Positions 17,880 to 26,951 of a stretch of DNA of 64,000 bases are shown piece after piece; within the stretch, counting starts at the first letter, position 1, and each line of letters starts with the position of its first letter. The notes beneath the pieces were generated by a model. It saw only the letters and a list, made by a program, of their open reading frames with translations, ran no database searches and had not been told where the DNA came from. This stretch comes from Caproicibacterium lactatifermentans (lineage in GTDB: Bacteria; Bacillota; Clostridia; Oscillospirales; Acutalibacteraceae), in the NCBI RefSeq assembly GCF_013315815.1, contig NZ_CP046051.1, positions 930,001 to 994,000 of the forward strand, written 5' to 3'. The position numbers were made by a program, and so were the translations under genes.

Positions 17880-18266
17880 TCAGTTATCCTCCTCAGCTTT
17901 GCTGTTTTCTTTCTCTTTTTTAGAAGTGAAAAGGTCCTGCTTTTCATGGTAATAGCCAAGGTAAAAGGCACCCTGTTCCTGCAGAGAAAAACGTGTCGGC
18001 AGTGTTTTATGGATGCGGTTTTCCAGCTCTGTGATAATTTTATCGTAATAGATTTTAGAACCTTCGGAAAGTTTGCGCTGGTGGTGCTGAGAAAGGCTCA
18101 GCAGCAACGGGAAAATAGTTGATGGCGTTGCGCTGGCACTGGTAAAGTATTTATTACGAATGGTTGCTTTTATACCCGGGGTTGCCGTCTTTTGTACCAT
18201 TTCGAGTACGGCGAACAGCCGCCCGAGAACGTACGGCATATAGTCACTATCTTTGTTCAGTTCCAC
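17880..18266 (-). CDS. cas11c: putative Cas11c small subunit from an internal start in cas8c
   Basis: Inside cas8c, AGGAGG (18275-18280, minus strand) is followed after exactly 8 bases by an in-frame GTG at 18266. Translation from there gives a 128-residue, helix-rich protein ending at the cas8c stop. Known type I-C effectors carry several copies of a small subunit, Cas11c, translated from within cas8c and of about this length, so position, size and Shine-Dalgarno all fit. The product itself is inferred; no separate gene for a small subunit exists in the operon. Confidence 0.75.
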   Translation of the reverse strand: MELNKDSDYMPYVLGRLFAVLEMVQKTATPGIKATIRNKYFTSASATPSTIFPLLLSLSQHHQRKLSEGSKIYYDKIITELENRIHKTLPTRFSLQEQGAFYLGYYHEKQDLFTSKKEKENSKAEEDN

Positions 18267-19637
18267 TTTTAATACCTCCTCTGGTATTGTGATTTCTTTG
18301 TTTTTCAGGAAATAGGCTTTTATAATCGCGGCTTTTTTCCAATTGATGTCGTGCTCTGCGCGTATGCGCAGCATAACATTTTCAAAAAGGGAAGAAGGAT
18401 AGTCTGTCCCCATTAGAATAGACGTCAGCACAGCGGCAGCCATAGGCGCAGGCGGCGCTTTGTTTTTGGAGTTTTGATTTGCTGTTTCATTTAGCAGCGT
18501 CCAGAGGGGCAGCTCATGCGTTTCGCCCATGGGCTGAATGATTTTCAAGCGCTCATTGTGTTCCATAAGGTTTTGCAGCATACGGCCAAACTTGTTCTGC
18601 AGGAAGAACCGTACAGACAGGCGGGAAGCGTTCGGTGCCAACCCAAGGACATAGAAGGGAGTATCGTACTGAATCACCGTGTCCTGAAAGATCGTGCTGC
18701 CGCCGTTTGCCAGTGCATCAATGATTCCTTTTAGGTCCGCTTCTGTAACTTTGCTGTCAGAGCCAAACACAGCGGTGTTCCAAATATCCTGTTCCAATGG
18801 TTCAGCGCCTTCGGTCCAATACAGGACCGTTGTATCCGCAATATGCTGGATATGGTCCCTGTCCGCGGTCATATAGTTTAGCGCAGTGCCGTATTTGAAT
18901 GCTGCTATTTCACTGACCGGTGCGTTTAGGCCCTGCGTGTGGTCATAGGACTCAAAAGCGGGTGCGTTGTAGGAAACCAAAGAAGCGCCGGAAGGCTGCG
19001 CACCGTTAATTCCCTTAATGCTTGGATGAAGCCGGGCAATAGGGGCTTCTTCTCCCGTGACTAGGCAGCGCATCCGTACTGCATCGTCCGGTATTTTTGT
19101 GTGGTACTGTTCCCACGCTGTTCGAACAGCAGAGTCCTCATGCACTCTTGTGCCGTCCGGCATTTCAAAAACGAGATTCGCTCCGGCTTCGATTTCGTCC
19201 AAATAATCGGTCAGCTTTTCATTTTCTGCCGCAGTATTGATATCCCATGTGTCAAAAAAGTGAAGGACTGCTTTGGCGGCTTCACTTTCTGTATGGTCTA
19301 GTACGGCATGATGCAGCTCTTTTGCTGCTTCAAAGCACTTTTGGGTACGTTCTGGCTTTCCTTTGTCGTCTATTCCCAGCAGATAGCTGCCATTGTCACA
19401 TAAAAAATTAGCGGCAACACCAGAAGTCTTTTTAACTTGTTCCGGTACCTGCATGGGCTGCGGAACTTCTTTTTTCCCATTTTTAGATGGTACTTTTAGG
19501 GAAATCATGTTTAACAGGGTGCCGTCAGGCGCAATCCGGAGCGCCAGCGAAACTTTTGCTGTACACCAACCGGCAGGGGAGATGAGATTTCCGGCCGCCA
19601 GTGCATCATAATGCCTGACCAATGACTGCAGAATCAT
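17880..19637 (-). CDS. cas8c: Cascade large subunit Cas8c (Csd1)
   Basis: A 585-residue Csd1, the PAM-recognising large subunit of the type I-C effector. The family is recognised from the N-terminus (LVRHYDALAAGNLISPAGWC), the central CLVTGEEAPIARLHPSIKGI and VSYNAPAFESY segments, and its place between cas5c and cas7. Its start overlaps the cas5c stop by 4 bases. The C-terminal 128 codons also appear to be translated separately as Cas11c from an internal GTG. The extreme C-terminus is Lys/Glu rich. Confidence 0.95.
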   Translation of the reverse strand: MILQSLVRHYDALAAGNLISPAGWCTAKVSLALRIAPDGTLLNMISLKVPSKNGKKEVPQPMQVPEQVKKTSGVAANFLCDNGSYLLGIDDKGKPERTQKCFEAAKELHHAVLDHTESEAAKAVLHFFDTWDINTAAENEKLTDYLDEIEAGANLVFEMPDGTRVHEDSAVRTAWEQYHTKIPDDAVRMRCLVTGEEAPIARLHPSIKGINGAQPSGASLVSYNAPAFESYDHTQGLNAPVSEIAAFKYGTALNYMTADRDHIQHIADTTVLYWTEGAEPLEQDIWNTAVFGSDSKVTEADLKGIIDALANGGSTIFQDTVIQYDTPFYVLGLAPNASRLSVRFFLQNKFGRMLQNLMEHNERLKIIQPMGETHELPLWTLLNETANQNSKNKAPPAPMAAAVLTSILMGTDYPSSLFENVMLRIRAEHDINWKKAAIIKAYFLKNKEITIPEEVLKVELNKDSDYMPYVLGRLFAVLEMVQKTATPGIKATIRNKYFTSASATPSTIFPLLLSLSQHHQRKLSEGSKIYYDKIITELENRIHKTLPTRFSLQEQGAFYLGYYHEKQDLFTSKKEKENSKAEEDN

Positions 19638-20332
19638 TTCAGCACCCTCTCTCCGGAGACCTGCACAACACCATTTTTCAGCATGGCGTGGAAGAACATG
19701 GGCTGTATGTCCTGAGGATTGCTGTAATCCAGGTCATACAGCATCAGTCCCAAATCCTTTGTGTAGTTCACAGCAGGAATTTCTCCGCCCGACCATGCAC
19801 GAAAATGTGCCGGAAACTCACGGCAGCCAAAGTACGGCTGAGAGTAGCACTTGCCGCTTTCCAGCCTGCGGCGGAAAATATCTTTGAATTTGCCTTCATT
19901 ATCGCATAGGGCAGCTTTGTCGGTCATTTCAAAGTGTGCTTCCAGTACATAATGAACATCCCGCAGTACGGTGGAGGCACGCTGCTGAATGTCATCACTG
20001 GTGTTAATCATTGGCACAGGGCCGCCCTCCATCATGCGCTTTACCTGTGCCGCCTGTACTTTGCTTTTCACTTCGTTTCGCCGAATATTCGTAAACTGAA
20101 TCGGATTTTCTTCCGCAGAGATGGACGGGTCAGCCAGTTCTGTGCCAAATTTCCGGAGAACATAAATCCTGTCTATCACCACGTGCAAGCCTGGATGCCA
20201 GTAAATACTTTCAATCAACCCCCGTGCGGCCGACGGCGTAATGATTTCATAGCTCATTCGTTCCGTTTTTAGTTCTGGTCTGGTGAAGAGAGCGTAATCT
20301 CCCCAGACCTCTACCTGTAAACCGTAACTCAA
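19634..20332 (-). CDS. cas5c: Cas5c (Cas5d), Cascade subunit and crRNA-processing nuclease
   Basis: A 232-residue Cas5 of type I-C. The N-terminus (LQVEVWGDYALFTRPELKTERMSYEIITPSAARGLIESIYWHP) is the RAMP fold start typical of Csd5. In I-C systems, which lack Cas6, this protein cuts the repeat hairpin in pre-crRNA and then holds the 5' handle. No cas6 is present here, in agreement. The start is TTG at 20332 with AGGAAG about 12 bases upstream. About 105 bases separate it from cas3. Confidence 0.95.
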   Translation of the reverse strand: MSYGLQVEVWGDYALFTRPELKTERMSYEIITPSAARGLIESIYWHPGLHVVIDRIYVLRKFGTELADPSISAEENPIQFTNIRRNEVKSKVQAAQVKRMMEGGPVPMINTSDDIQQRASTVLRDVHYVLEAHFEMTDKAALCDNEGKFKDIFRRRLESGKCYSQPYFGCREFPAHFRAWSGGEIPAVNYTKDLGLMLYDLDYSNPQDIQPMFFHAMLKNGVVQVSGERVLK

Positions 20333-20437
20333 AAGGCAGTCGCTTCCTTTCTGAAAATTTTACAATTTTGGATAAGTGTATGGAAACAGTCATTCGCAGT
20401 ATCATCTCTTTTACTTCCTAACCGGCTCTTTTTATGT

Positions 20438-22624
20438 TTACTCTATGTATCCAAACCCACCGTCATTTTGAAACTGAAGTCCGGTATCTTCGTCATATAG
20501 GTTCGGAACAGTCAACACGGCGAGTTGGTCGCCAATGATGTGCAGAGAGGGGGATAGTTCCTTAAAATGGTCTGGATAAATGCTGACACAGTATGGTCCC
20601 ATCTTACGGAAAGTGCGGCGGCTCGGCTGGAACCCTGGCTGGTCAAACAGCACAGCGATTCGGCGGCTGTTGTCGTCACGCGGGATAAGCACCGTCCATG
20701 TATTGTTTTCAATGATACAGAAATCACGGGCGGCTGTTTGAAACGGAAACCGAAAGCCCTGCTGCACGCCGTCTTCAAAGCCCTTTACAATGTCTTTCAG
20801 ATCGAGTGCATGACCAGTATCCTTATAAAGGCGGCTGAAGTATTCCGTTATTGCGTCTGGCGAGTCAATATCATCTCTGTCACGTGTTACGTCATATGCT
20901 TCTTCTGCCGGACGCTTCATGGTGTCATTTGTTTTATATTTGTTTTCTGGTTTGAATAGATAAACGATACTGTCTTGCGGCGGACGTTTGTTTTCCCGGT
21001 TACAGCGGCCACCTGCCTGGATTTCGCTATCAAGGCCGGCATAAGCACGATAAACGGTGGGAAAGTCAACATCGACGCCGGCTTCTATCAAACTGGTGGA
21101 AACCACACGGCAGGACTGGCCTGCCTGCAGGCGCTTTCGTATTGTTTTTAAGACGGTCCGCCTGTGTTCCGGCGTCATCAAAGTAGACAGATGAAAACTG
21201 CCGGGCTTGTCCAGCAGGCCATAAAGATTTCTGGCCTGTTTTCGGGTGGAAACAATGCACAGCACCTGCTCACAGCGGTTCAGCCGCTGCGCCAGTTCTT
21301 CATCCGTTAGGGCCCCAAGCTGCTGGTACTGTACGCGGCGGAATAGTTTGTAAAGTTCCTGTGTGTTTGGGCAGATTTCCGTTGCTTTTAGTGTGGGAGC
21401 ATATGTATGGAAAAGGTTTCCGAGGGCTGGCTGCGTCGCGGTGCACAGCACACAGGAGGTACCGTAATTCACTGTGAGTTCAGCAATTGCGTCTATACAT
21501 GGTTTTAAGTAATACAGCGGCAGCGTTTGTGCTTCATCAAAGATAATCACGCTGTCTGCAATGTTGTGCAGTTTGCGGCAGGCAGAAGTCCGATTGGAGA
21601 ACAGTGACTCAAAAAACTGCACAGCGGTCGTTACAATGACAGGCATATCCCAGTTTTCGGCCGCCAGACGTTTTGGGGAGATTTTTTCATTCTGGTCGTC
21701 GTCGTACTGCGCACCGGAGTAATGAGCAAGTACGTTTTCGCTGCCGAGAATTTCGCTGAAAACATCAACGGTCTGTTCAATAATTGAGCAATACGGAATA
21801 ACATAAATGACCCGCTTCATGTGGTGCTTCTCCGCGTGATGAAGCGCAAATGCAAGGGAAGAAACGGTTTTTCCGCCGCCGGTCGGCACGGTCAGTGTAA
21901 ACAGTCCCTTGTCGGCGTTTTTACCTGTATCCATGCAGGCTTTTAGGATTTCGCTGCGCTTTCCGTTCAGCCCTTCCTTTGCATTTAGCCAATGCTTTTC
22001 TTGGACATAGTTATTCAGTTTCAGCGACAACTCTGGAATGCTGCTGCCGCTGCCACGCCCAGCGTCTTTGCCTTTCATAAATGCTTCGGTATCCAGAAAA
22101 TCGGCATCCACAAGGCAGGAAAACAGCATTCGCGTAAAGAAGGAGAGGGTAAAGCCCTTTTGACCGAGCAGCTGCAGTTTCGGCGGCTGTGGAACTTTCA
22201 GCTGCACAAATTTTTTATATATTTGATAGTCTTCCGGCAGCTTTTTCTGAAGCCGCCCCATCAGTGTTCCGGAAGTTTCACTCTTATCATACCGTCCGCC
22301 GCCGTTCATCAGCCCGGCGTGATGTCCGGCGATGCAGTAGGCTGGCAGCAGGGTACATACGTTTCCGGCCAAATGCATCAGTTCCTGCGCACCTGCTGTG
22401 GAGTGGTCTCTTTTGGAATCGTTGTCCCAAATACGGTGCTGAAAGCCCGCCGAGAATTTCCCAATGTCGTGTGCCAGCCCGCATTGGTACGCCATATCAC
22501 CTGCACCAAAAGGTTCCGCAAACGTGCGTGCCATTGCGGCGACATTTTTCAAGTGTTCCTGGACAGTTTGTACAGTTCCGTCTGTTTCTCTGATATGCGC
22601 TGCATACGGCCTGCTTTTTTCCAT
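20438..22624 (-). CDS. cas3: CRISPR-associated nuclease-helicase Cas3
   Basis: A 728-residue Cas3 with both activities. The N-terminal HD nuclease has His24 and the His52-Asp53 pair in GLAHDIGKF, and a HHAG motif follows. The superfamily 2 helicase has Walker A (TVPTGGGKTVSSLAF), the DEAQ box in VIIFDEAQTLP, motif III (CVLCTATQPAL) and motif VI (QAGGRCNRE). It is recruited by target-bound Cascade and degrades DNA. The ATG follows GGAGACGGAG. It is the first gene of the cas operon. Confidence 0.96.
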   Translation of the reverse strand: MEKSRPYAAHIRETDGTVQTVQEHLKNVAAMARTFAEPFGAGDMAYQCGLAHDIGKFSAGFQHRIWDNDSKRDHSTAGAQELMHLAGNVCTLLPAYCIAGHHAGLMNGGGRYDKSETSGTLMGRLQKKLPEDYQIYKKFVQLKVPQPPKLQLLGQKGFTLSFFTRMLFSCLVDADFLDTEAFMKGKDAGRGSGSSIPELSLKLNNYVQEKHWLNAKEGLNGKRSEILKACMDTGKNADKGLFTLTVPTGGGKTVSSLAFALHHAEKHHMKRVIYVIPYCSIIEQTVDVFSEILGSENVLAHYSGAQYDDDQNEKISPKRLAAENWDMPVIVTTAVQFFESLFSNRTSACRKLHNIADSVIIFDEAQTLPLYYLKPCIDAIAELTVNYGTSCVLCTATQPALGNLFHTYAPTLKATEICPNTQELYKLFRRVQYQQLGALTDEELAQRLNRCEQVLCIVSTRKQARNLYGLLDKPGSFHLSTLMTPEHRRTVLKTIRKRLQAGQSCRVVSTSLIEAGVDVDFPTVYRAYAGLDSEIQAGGRCNRENKRPPQDSIVYLFKPENKYKTNDTMKRPAEEAYDVTRDRDDIDSPDAITEYFSRLYKDTGHALDLKDIVKGFEDGVQQGFRFPFQTAARDFCIIENNTWTVLIPRDDNSRRIAVLFDQPGFQPSRRTFRKMGPYCVSIYPDHFKELSPSLHIIGDQLAVLTVPNLYDEDTGLQFQNDGGFGYIE

Positions 22625-22656
22625 TTTATCATCTCCGTCTCCTATCTGTTTATCTT

Positions 22657-22662
22657 ATTATA
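22657..22662 (-). promoter_or_regulatory. candidate -10 element of the cas operon
   Basis: TATAAT on the minus strand lies 33 bases before the cas3 ATG, in an AT-rich stretch. No good -35 match is seen at the expected distance, so the promoter may be weak or regulated. Confidence 0.3.
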
Positions 22663-22736
22663 CTATAAAATAAAAACATTGGAAGATGTTTTGTGAGTTT
22701 TTGGTCACATAGGGAAGTGAATCACAATATGGTAAA

Positions 22737-23240
22737 GCAAAAGGGGAATACTTACATGAAAAACTCGGCAGGAACAATGGAATATCAGAACGCAGTCCTT
22801 GGAACGGAGGCTTTAAACGCTACTACATATACATAAAAGATAATGGTGAGGATAGATACTTATGGCTTGTATAGCAATTCTGGTTGAAAGAAGCTTCTTA
22901 TGACGGTTCAACTATGATTGCACGAAACGATAATTCCAGTTTGGGACATTTTTTAACCCAAAAAATTCGTAACGATTCATCCCGGGGAATAGTACGCAAC
23001 TTATCAATCCGTACTTTCCCGTGTGACTATTAAACTGCCTCAAAATCTCATGCGGTTTACGGCTGTACCAAATGCTGTGGAGGAAGTGGGCATCTGAGAT
23101 GCCAGCTACGGAAAACATTACTTCTGATCCGCGGGTGTTGGGAGCGGACCCACTGGTTAAGTATTATCCGGCGCAGGACGGACAGCCTGTGATTTGAAAC
23201 CATCGGCGGCCGTCACTGGATTGCTAGGAAAGTGCCGGAT
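22737..23240 (+). other. decayed sequence, no intact gene
   Basis: About 500 bases upstream of cas3 hold only short broken frames. One reads KRYYIYIKDNGEDRYLWLV before a stop. Another, 23099-23195, reads MPATENITSDPRVLGADPLV and ends at TGA. These look like pieces of genes from a lost conjugative element, but I do not recognise them securely. Confidence 0.4.
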
Positions 23241-23244
23241 AACG

Positions 23245-23400
23245 TCTGCAATCGAAAAAGGTGGAGTTGGCAAAACAACAACGGCACTGAACATTGGTGC
23301 CGGACTTCAGTCACTTGGAAAAAGGTGCTGTTAATTGACCTCGGCCAGCAGGGACACCTGTCCCGGTGGCTTGGCTATCAGCCAGACGGATGTTGACAAT
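23245..23400 (+). pseudogene. ParA/Soj-type ATPase fragment, frameshifted
   Basis: AIEKGGVGKTTTALNIGAGL (deviant Walker A) is followed after a frame change by VLLIDLGQQGHLSRWLGYQ, the next conserved ParA block. The break sits at GGAAAAAGG near 23322 and is explained by one A lost from the run. The N-terminus and the rest of the ATPase are missing. ParA homologues of this type are usual on conjugative elements and plasmids, which points to mobile origin of this zone. Confidence 0.75.
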
Positions 23401-24026
23401 CTGCTTGTTAGTAACGCGCTGCAATGCAGTGATAAGGTACAGGCACTGTCTGCGGCGCTTGCTGCAGTATCTCGGCCGCATAAGGCCACAATGGTTCATC
23501 ATGAACTTGAATTAGCGGGAACAAAGTAACGGATTTCCAATGCCGAGGCGAGCGAATTTGCAGCAGAAAATGGTACAAGCGTTTGGGACTACGGACATCA
23601 AGGAATTTCAGCAAAAACTGGAGCATGGCGACTTTGAAAAGGCAGCAACTCTTGACGAGAACCTAAAGGACGCACAAATGGAAGCCAACCGCATCAATAA
23701 CGCAAGGATACAGCCGCAGCAGGGCGTGGAAGAAAGAAACAAGTGATATGGATGAGATTGTTGAATACCTTGAAAAATTGGTTATACCGTCGAGAAGCAA
23801 GGGAAAATGAAGTGCTTTCTGCTTGTGCTGAAAAATGGTCTGCCGGTCGGCTTTATTGCAGCAGGAAATTGAAGTAGTCGAGAAGACGGTCAAAAAATCC
23901 TTCAGGGAAAACGAGGGGGTCACAAGATACGATGCTCAAGGCGCACCGACCGAGACCGTGAGCTCCTCACTCGATGTATGGAATGACCACCTTAAGCTCG
24001 TGAACGGAACGGAGATTACGGTGTAA
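23394..24026 (+). pseudogene. remnants of conjugative-element genes
   Basis: Three overlapping broken frames follow the ParA piece: VSRPHKATMVHHELELAGTK (stop at 23529), a helical piece FQQKLEHGDFEKAATLDENL (23540-23746) and a C-terminal-looking piece LLQQEIEVVEKTVKKSF...LVNGTEITV that stops at 24026. They switch frames and have no good ribosome binding sites. They resemble the small accessory proteins of Tn1549/Tn916-like elements, but I cannot name a family with certainty. Confidence 0.45.
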
Positions 24027-24064
24027 GGTTTTTATTGGTTAGGTCAATGTATTTTTTATATTTT

Positions 24065-24079
24065 ATTAGTAATGCTAAT
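24065..24079 (+). promoter_or_regulatory. near-perfect palindrome upstream of the copper-storage gene
   Basis: ATTAGTAATGCTAAT is a dyad in an AT-rich leader ending 12 bases before the AGGAGG site of the next gene. It resembles the feo box arms (TTAG...CTAA) but has a 5-base instead of a 6-base core, so it may bind a different regulator. Confidence 0.35.
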
Positions 24080-24107
24080 ATAAACCGAAAAGGAGGTAAT
24101 CTTAATT

Positions 24108-24458
24108 ATGGGAATTGTTAACAAGGCAATTGACAAATATCAAAAATGTATTGATGCTTGTAACAGGTGCGCACAGGCTTGTATGGAATGTATGACAATG
24201 TGCCTCAGTGAGCCGGATGTCACCGCAAGAAAAAAATGTATTGCAATGCTAAACGAATGTGCCTGCATCTGTAAAGAAGCGGCATCTTTTATGTCAATGG
24301 ACGCTAAGTATGCAATGGATTTGTGCAAACTTTGTGCTACAATGTGCAATGATTGTGCAACGGAATGCGATATGTTTAAAGACATACATTGCCAAAAATG
24401 TGCTGATGAATGCCGTACTTGTGCAAATGAATGCAATATGATGGCAGCAGCAAAATAA
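24108..24458 (+). CDS. four-helix-bundle copper storage-type protein (Csp/DUF326-like)
   Basis: A 116-residue protein with 20 cysteines in regular helical spacing (CxxxC and CxxC, for example IDACNRCAQACMECMTMC and LCKLCATMCNDCATEC). The layout is that of Csp copper storage proteins, in which Cys line the core of a four-helix bundle and bind many Cu(I) ions. No Tat or Sec signal is present, so it should be cytosolic like Csp3. AAAAGGAGG precedes the ATG. Family knowledge predicts copper detoxification or storage; binding of another soft metal is possible. It lies alone between remnants and the P450 gene. Confidence 0.85.
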   Translation: MGIVNKAIDKYQKCIDACNRCAQACMECMTMCLSEPDVTARKKCIAMLNECACICKEAASFMSMDAKYAMDLCKLCATMCNDCATECDMFKDIHCQKCADECRTCANECNMMAAAK

Positions 24459-24542
24459 AGGGATCATATCAGTAAAACTGGTTTTACTGTATCAAGTGTA
24501 TTCCAATATATTTATTTAGGTATAGAAAGGAACAATTCGCCT

Positions 24543-25793
24543 ATGCCAAAAACCAATACTCCACATGAAAAAAATATGGATGAAACCCTTGCCCTGTCAC
24601 AAGAAGGTTATCTGTATATAAAAAACAGGATGGATAAACATAAATCTGATTTATTTAAAACACACTTATTGGGACAGGAAGTAATATGTATAACCGGAAA
24701 AGAAGCAGCGGAAATATTCTACGATACGGAACGGTTTGTGCGCAGTGGTGCGGCGCCTAAACGGGTACAAAAAACCCTTACCGGTGAAAATGCTATACAG
24801 GGAATGGATAGCGAGGCGCATTTACACCGCAAATCTCTTTTTATGTCGCTGACAAATAATCAGCATCCAAAGACGCTTGCCGATCTTGCCTATAAGGAAT
24901 GGGAAGCTGTTATACCCAGATGGGAAACGGCTGAAAAGATTAAACTTTTTGACGAAGCAAAGATTGTTTTATGTAAAACGGCCTGCAAATGGGCTGGCGT
25001 TCCGTTATTAGAATCTGAAACTAAGGAATATGCGGACGATTTTGCTAAAATGATTGACGCTTTTGGAGCTGTTGGACCAAGGTATTGGAAAGGGAGAGCA
25101 GCGAGGACAAAAACAGAAAAATGGATAGAAAATATTGTAGATAATGTACGGGCAGGCAGGTTAAATGTCCCTGAAGTATCAGCGCTTTATAAGGTGGCGA
25201 ATTATAAAGAACTTGACGGTAATTTGCTGGAGATTAATATGGCGGCAAAGGAACTGATTAACTTAATTCGCCCTATAGTCGCCATTTCAACTTATATTAC
25301 GTTTATGGCTTTGGCATTGCATGAACATCCTGAGTATAAAAATATGTTGCTAAGCGATGCCGATGCGCCCCACATGTTTGTGCAGGAAGTGCGGCGTTTT
25401 TACCCCTTTACCCCTTTTGTCGGGGCAAAAGTAAAAAAAGAATTTGTCTGGAATAGTTGCGAGTTTAAAACAGGAACACTCGTACTTCTTGATGTATACG
25501 GCATAAATCACGATTCACGTATATGGGATAAGCCGTATGAATTTCAGCCGGAACGGTTCAGAAATTGGCAATACAATCCGTTTGAGTTTATCCCACATGG
25601 TGGGGGTGATCCTGCCAACGGACACCGCTGCCCTGGAGAAAGTATTACCGTTGAAATTATGAAAGCTACACTTAACTTTCTTATGAATAAGATTGATTAC
25701 AAAGTGCCGGATCAGAATTTAGGTTATAATATGGCAAGAATACCGACTTTGCCGAAAAGCGGATTCATACTCAATAATGTGATATCTAAATAA
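24543..25793 (+). CDS. CYP152-type cytochrome P450 fatty acid peroxygenase
   Basis: A 416-residue P450. The heme-binding loop FIPHGGGDPANGHRCPGESIT places the thiolate ligand at Cys363, and the I-helix has Arg243-Pro244 instead of the usual acid-alcohol pair. These are hallmarks of CYP152 peroxygenases, which use hydrogen peroxide and no redox partner to hydroxylate fatty acids. The residue corresponding to Gln85 of P450-BS-beta is Gln (VQKTLTGENAIQGMDS), which favours hydroxylation over OleT-type decarboxylation (His there). The ATG is preceded by GAAAGGAACAATTCGCCT. Its base composition is more AT-rich than the core genes, consistent with transfer. Confidence 0.92.
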   Translation: MPKTNTPHEKNMDETLALSQEGYLYIKNRMDKHKSDLFKTHLLGQEVICITGKEAAEIFYDTERFVRSGAAPKRVQKTLTGENAIQGMDSEAHLHRKSLFMSLTNNQHPKTLADLAYKEWEAVIPRWETAEKIKLFDEAKIVLCKTACKWAGVPLLESETKEYADDFAKMIDAFGAVGPRYWKGRAARTKTEKWIENIVDNVRAGRLNVPEVSALYKVANYKELDGNLLEINMAAKELINLIRPIVAISTYITFMALALHEHPEYKNMLLSDADAPHMFVQEVRRFYPFTPFVGAKVKKEFVWNSCEFKTGTLVLLDVYGINHDSRIWDKPYEFQPERFRNWQYNPFEFIPHGGGDPANGHRCPGESITVEIMKATLNFLMNKIDYKVPDQNLGYNMARIPTLPKSGFILNNVISK

Positions 25794-25836
25794 ATATAAT
25801 GATTATCCGAGTAGAAAAGCATCTACCCGAAGCAAC

Positions 25837-25881
25837 ATTCCACCCATATTCATCAGTAAACTGTTAGAATATGGGTGGAAT
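25837..25881 (+). terminator. perfect 15-bp hairpin after the P450 gene
   Basis: ATTCCACCCATATTC pairs exactly with GAATATGGGTGGAAT across a 15-base loop. There is no clean T tract on the plus strand, so it could be a processing or weak termination site. Confidence 0.5.
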
Positions 25882-26059
25882 TATATTTACACTGGATTTG
25901 CCAATTCGAAGTTAGCCAGCCATCTGTGATATTCCCCGTTACTAAATGTAACATCACAATTTTTACTCCTGTTTCAGCTTCTATATGTGGAGGGTTGCCA
26001 TGTCCTTCTGTATTTATAACTTTAACGTAGCTTCCCGGTATAGGGAATGTTTTGAGTAA
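25853..26059 (-). pseudogene. unidentified open fragment on the minus strand
   Basis: A 68-codon frame free of stops reads VKVINTEGHGNPPHIEAETG and HLVTGNITDGWLTSNWQIQ in protein-like fashion. It lacks a start codon near its open end and overlaps the hairpin. It may be the tail of a lost gene. The rest of 25794-26121 shows no gene. Confidence 0.3.
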
Positions 26060-26121
26060 TTATCAGCAGGAATTAAGACTGATGCAACAAAAATGATATA
26101 GATATAGCATATATAGGCTAT

Positions 26122-26932
26122 ATGTTTCATTACAAAGGGATGGAAAAGTTTATCAAGGCATTAACATATGCGCACTTTGATATTGCAGGATATGACGGCC
26201 AGGGACAAGCCTGGTACACTGTAAAGGAACGTTTTGCGGACAAGTTTCAGGATATTCCGCTGCAAACGGTAACGCTTTACACGCACAATCCGAAAGGAGA
26301 ACGGGTTGTACCATGCATTCCAGCTAGCACGATACATGATTTAGTGCAGTTCAGACGTACGGCAGCCTATCAAAATGTCATTATGGTTGGCTATACGTTG
26401 CAGAAAGAGCCGTATTATGCTCCTCTGCGCGTTATGTCCGGTAAGTACAAAGTGGATGTTATAGGTTCACGCAAAGATTATGGTTTTACTATCAACGAGA
26501 ATGCTGCGGGTCCTGCGGCCAGCACGGTCTGTGTCTTTGAAAGTCCGATTGAAGCTATGAGTTACTGGTCTATGTGTAAGGAGCTGCAGAGTCCACGCAT
26601 GGATTATCCGATGATTTCTTTGGGCGGCGTATCAACGTCGTATGTCCTTACGCAGTTTTTAAAAGATCATCCAAGTGTCAAGAACATTATTTTGGGTCTT
26701 AACGTGGACACCGCCGAAAATGGGCACACTATAACAGTCGGGCAAAATGCAACGGTTCGTATACAGAAAGAATTTGGGAATAAGTATCAACATCCTTGTG
26801 CATACTCCAGCCCTAAACGATTGGAATGACGTCTTAGTTGATTATAGAAGAAACGCAGCTGTACTGGAGAAACAGATGCAGCCTGCCAGATTGCAGCAGA
26901 AGGTCCGCCAGTATGGCGGACCTTCTTTATAA
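26122..26932 (+). pseudogene. DUF3991/Toprim-type protein of a conjugative element, frameshifted
   Basis: The first 235 codons have a zinc-less DUF3991-like N-terminal part and then a Toprim core (VCVFESPIEAMSYWSM with the Glu; NIILGLNVDTAENGH with the Asp-x-Asp-like acid). The frame then ends early at 26829. The C-terminal continuation HTPALNDWNDVLVDYRRN lies in another frame until 26932, so one indel near 26790 splits the gene. Such proteins occur in Tn1549/CTn-type elements, often near relaxase and ParA genes. The protein is shorter than usual at its N-terminus. Confidence 0.7.
26898..26929 (+). terminator. Rho-independent terminator
   Basis: AGAAGGTCCGCCA/TGGCGGACCTTCT with a 3-base loop followed by TTAT; it overlaps the end of the broken Toprim gene. 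Confidence 0.75.
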
Positions 26933-26951
26933 ATAAAGGAGATGAACTTTT

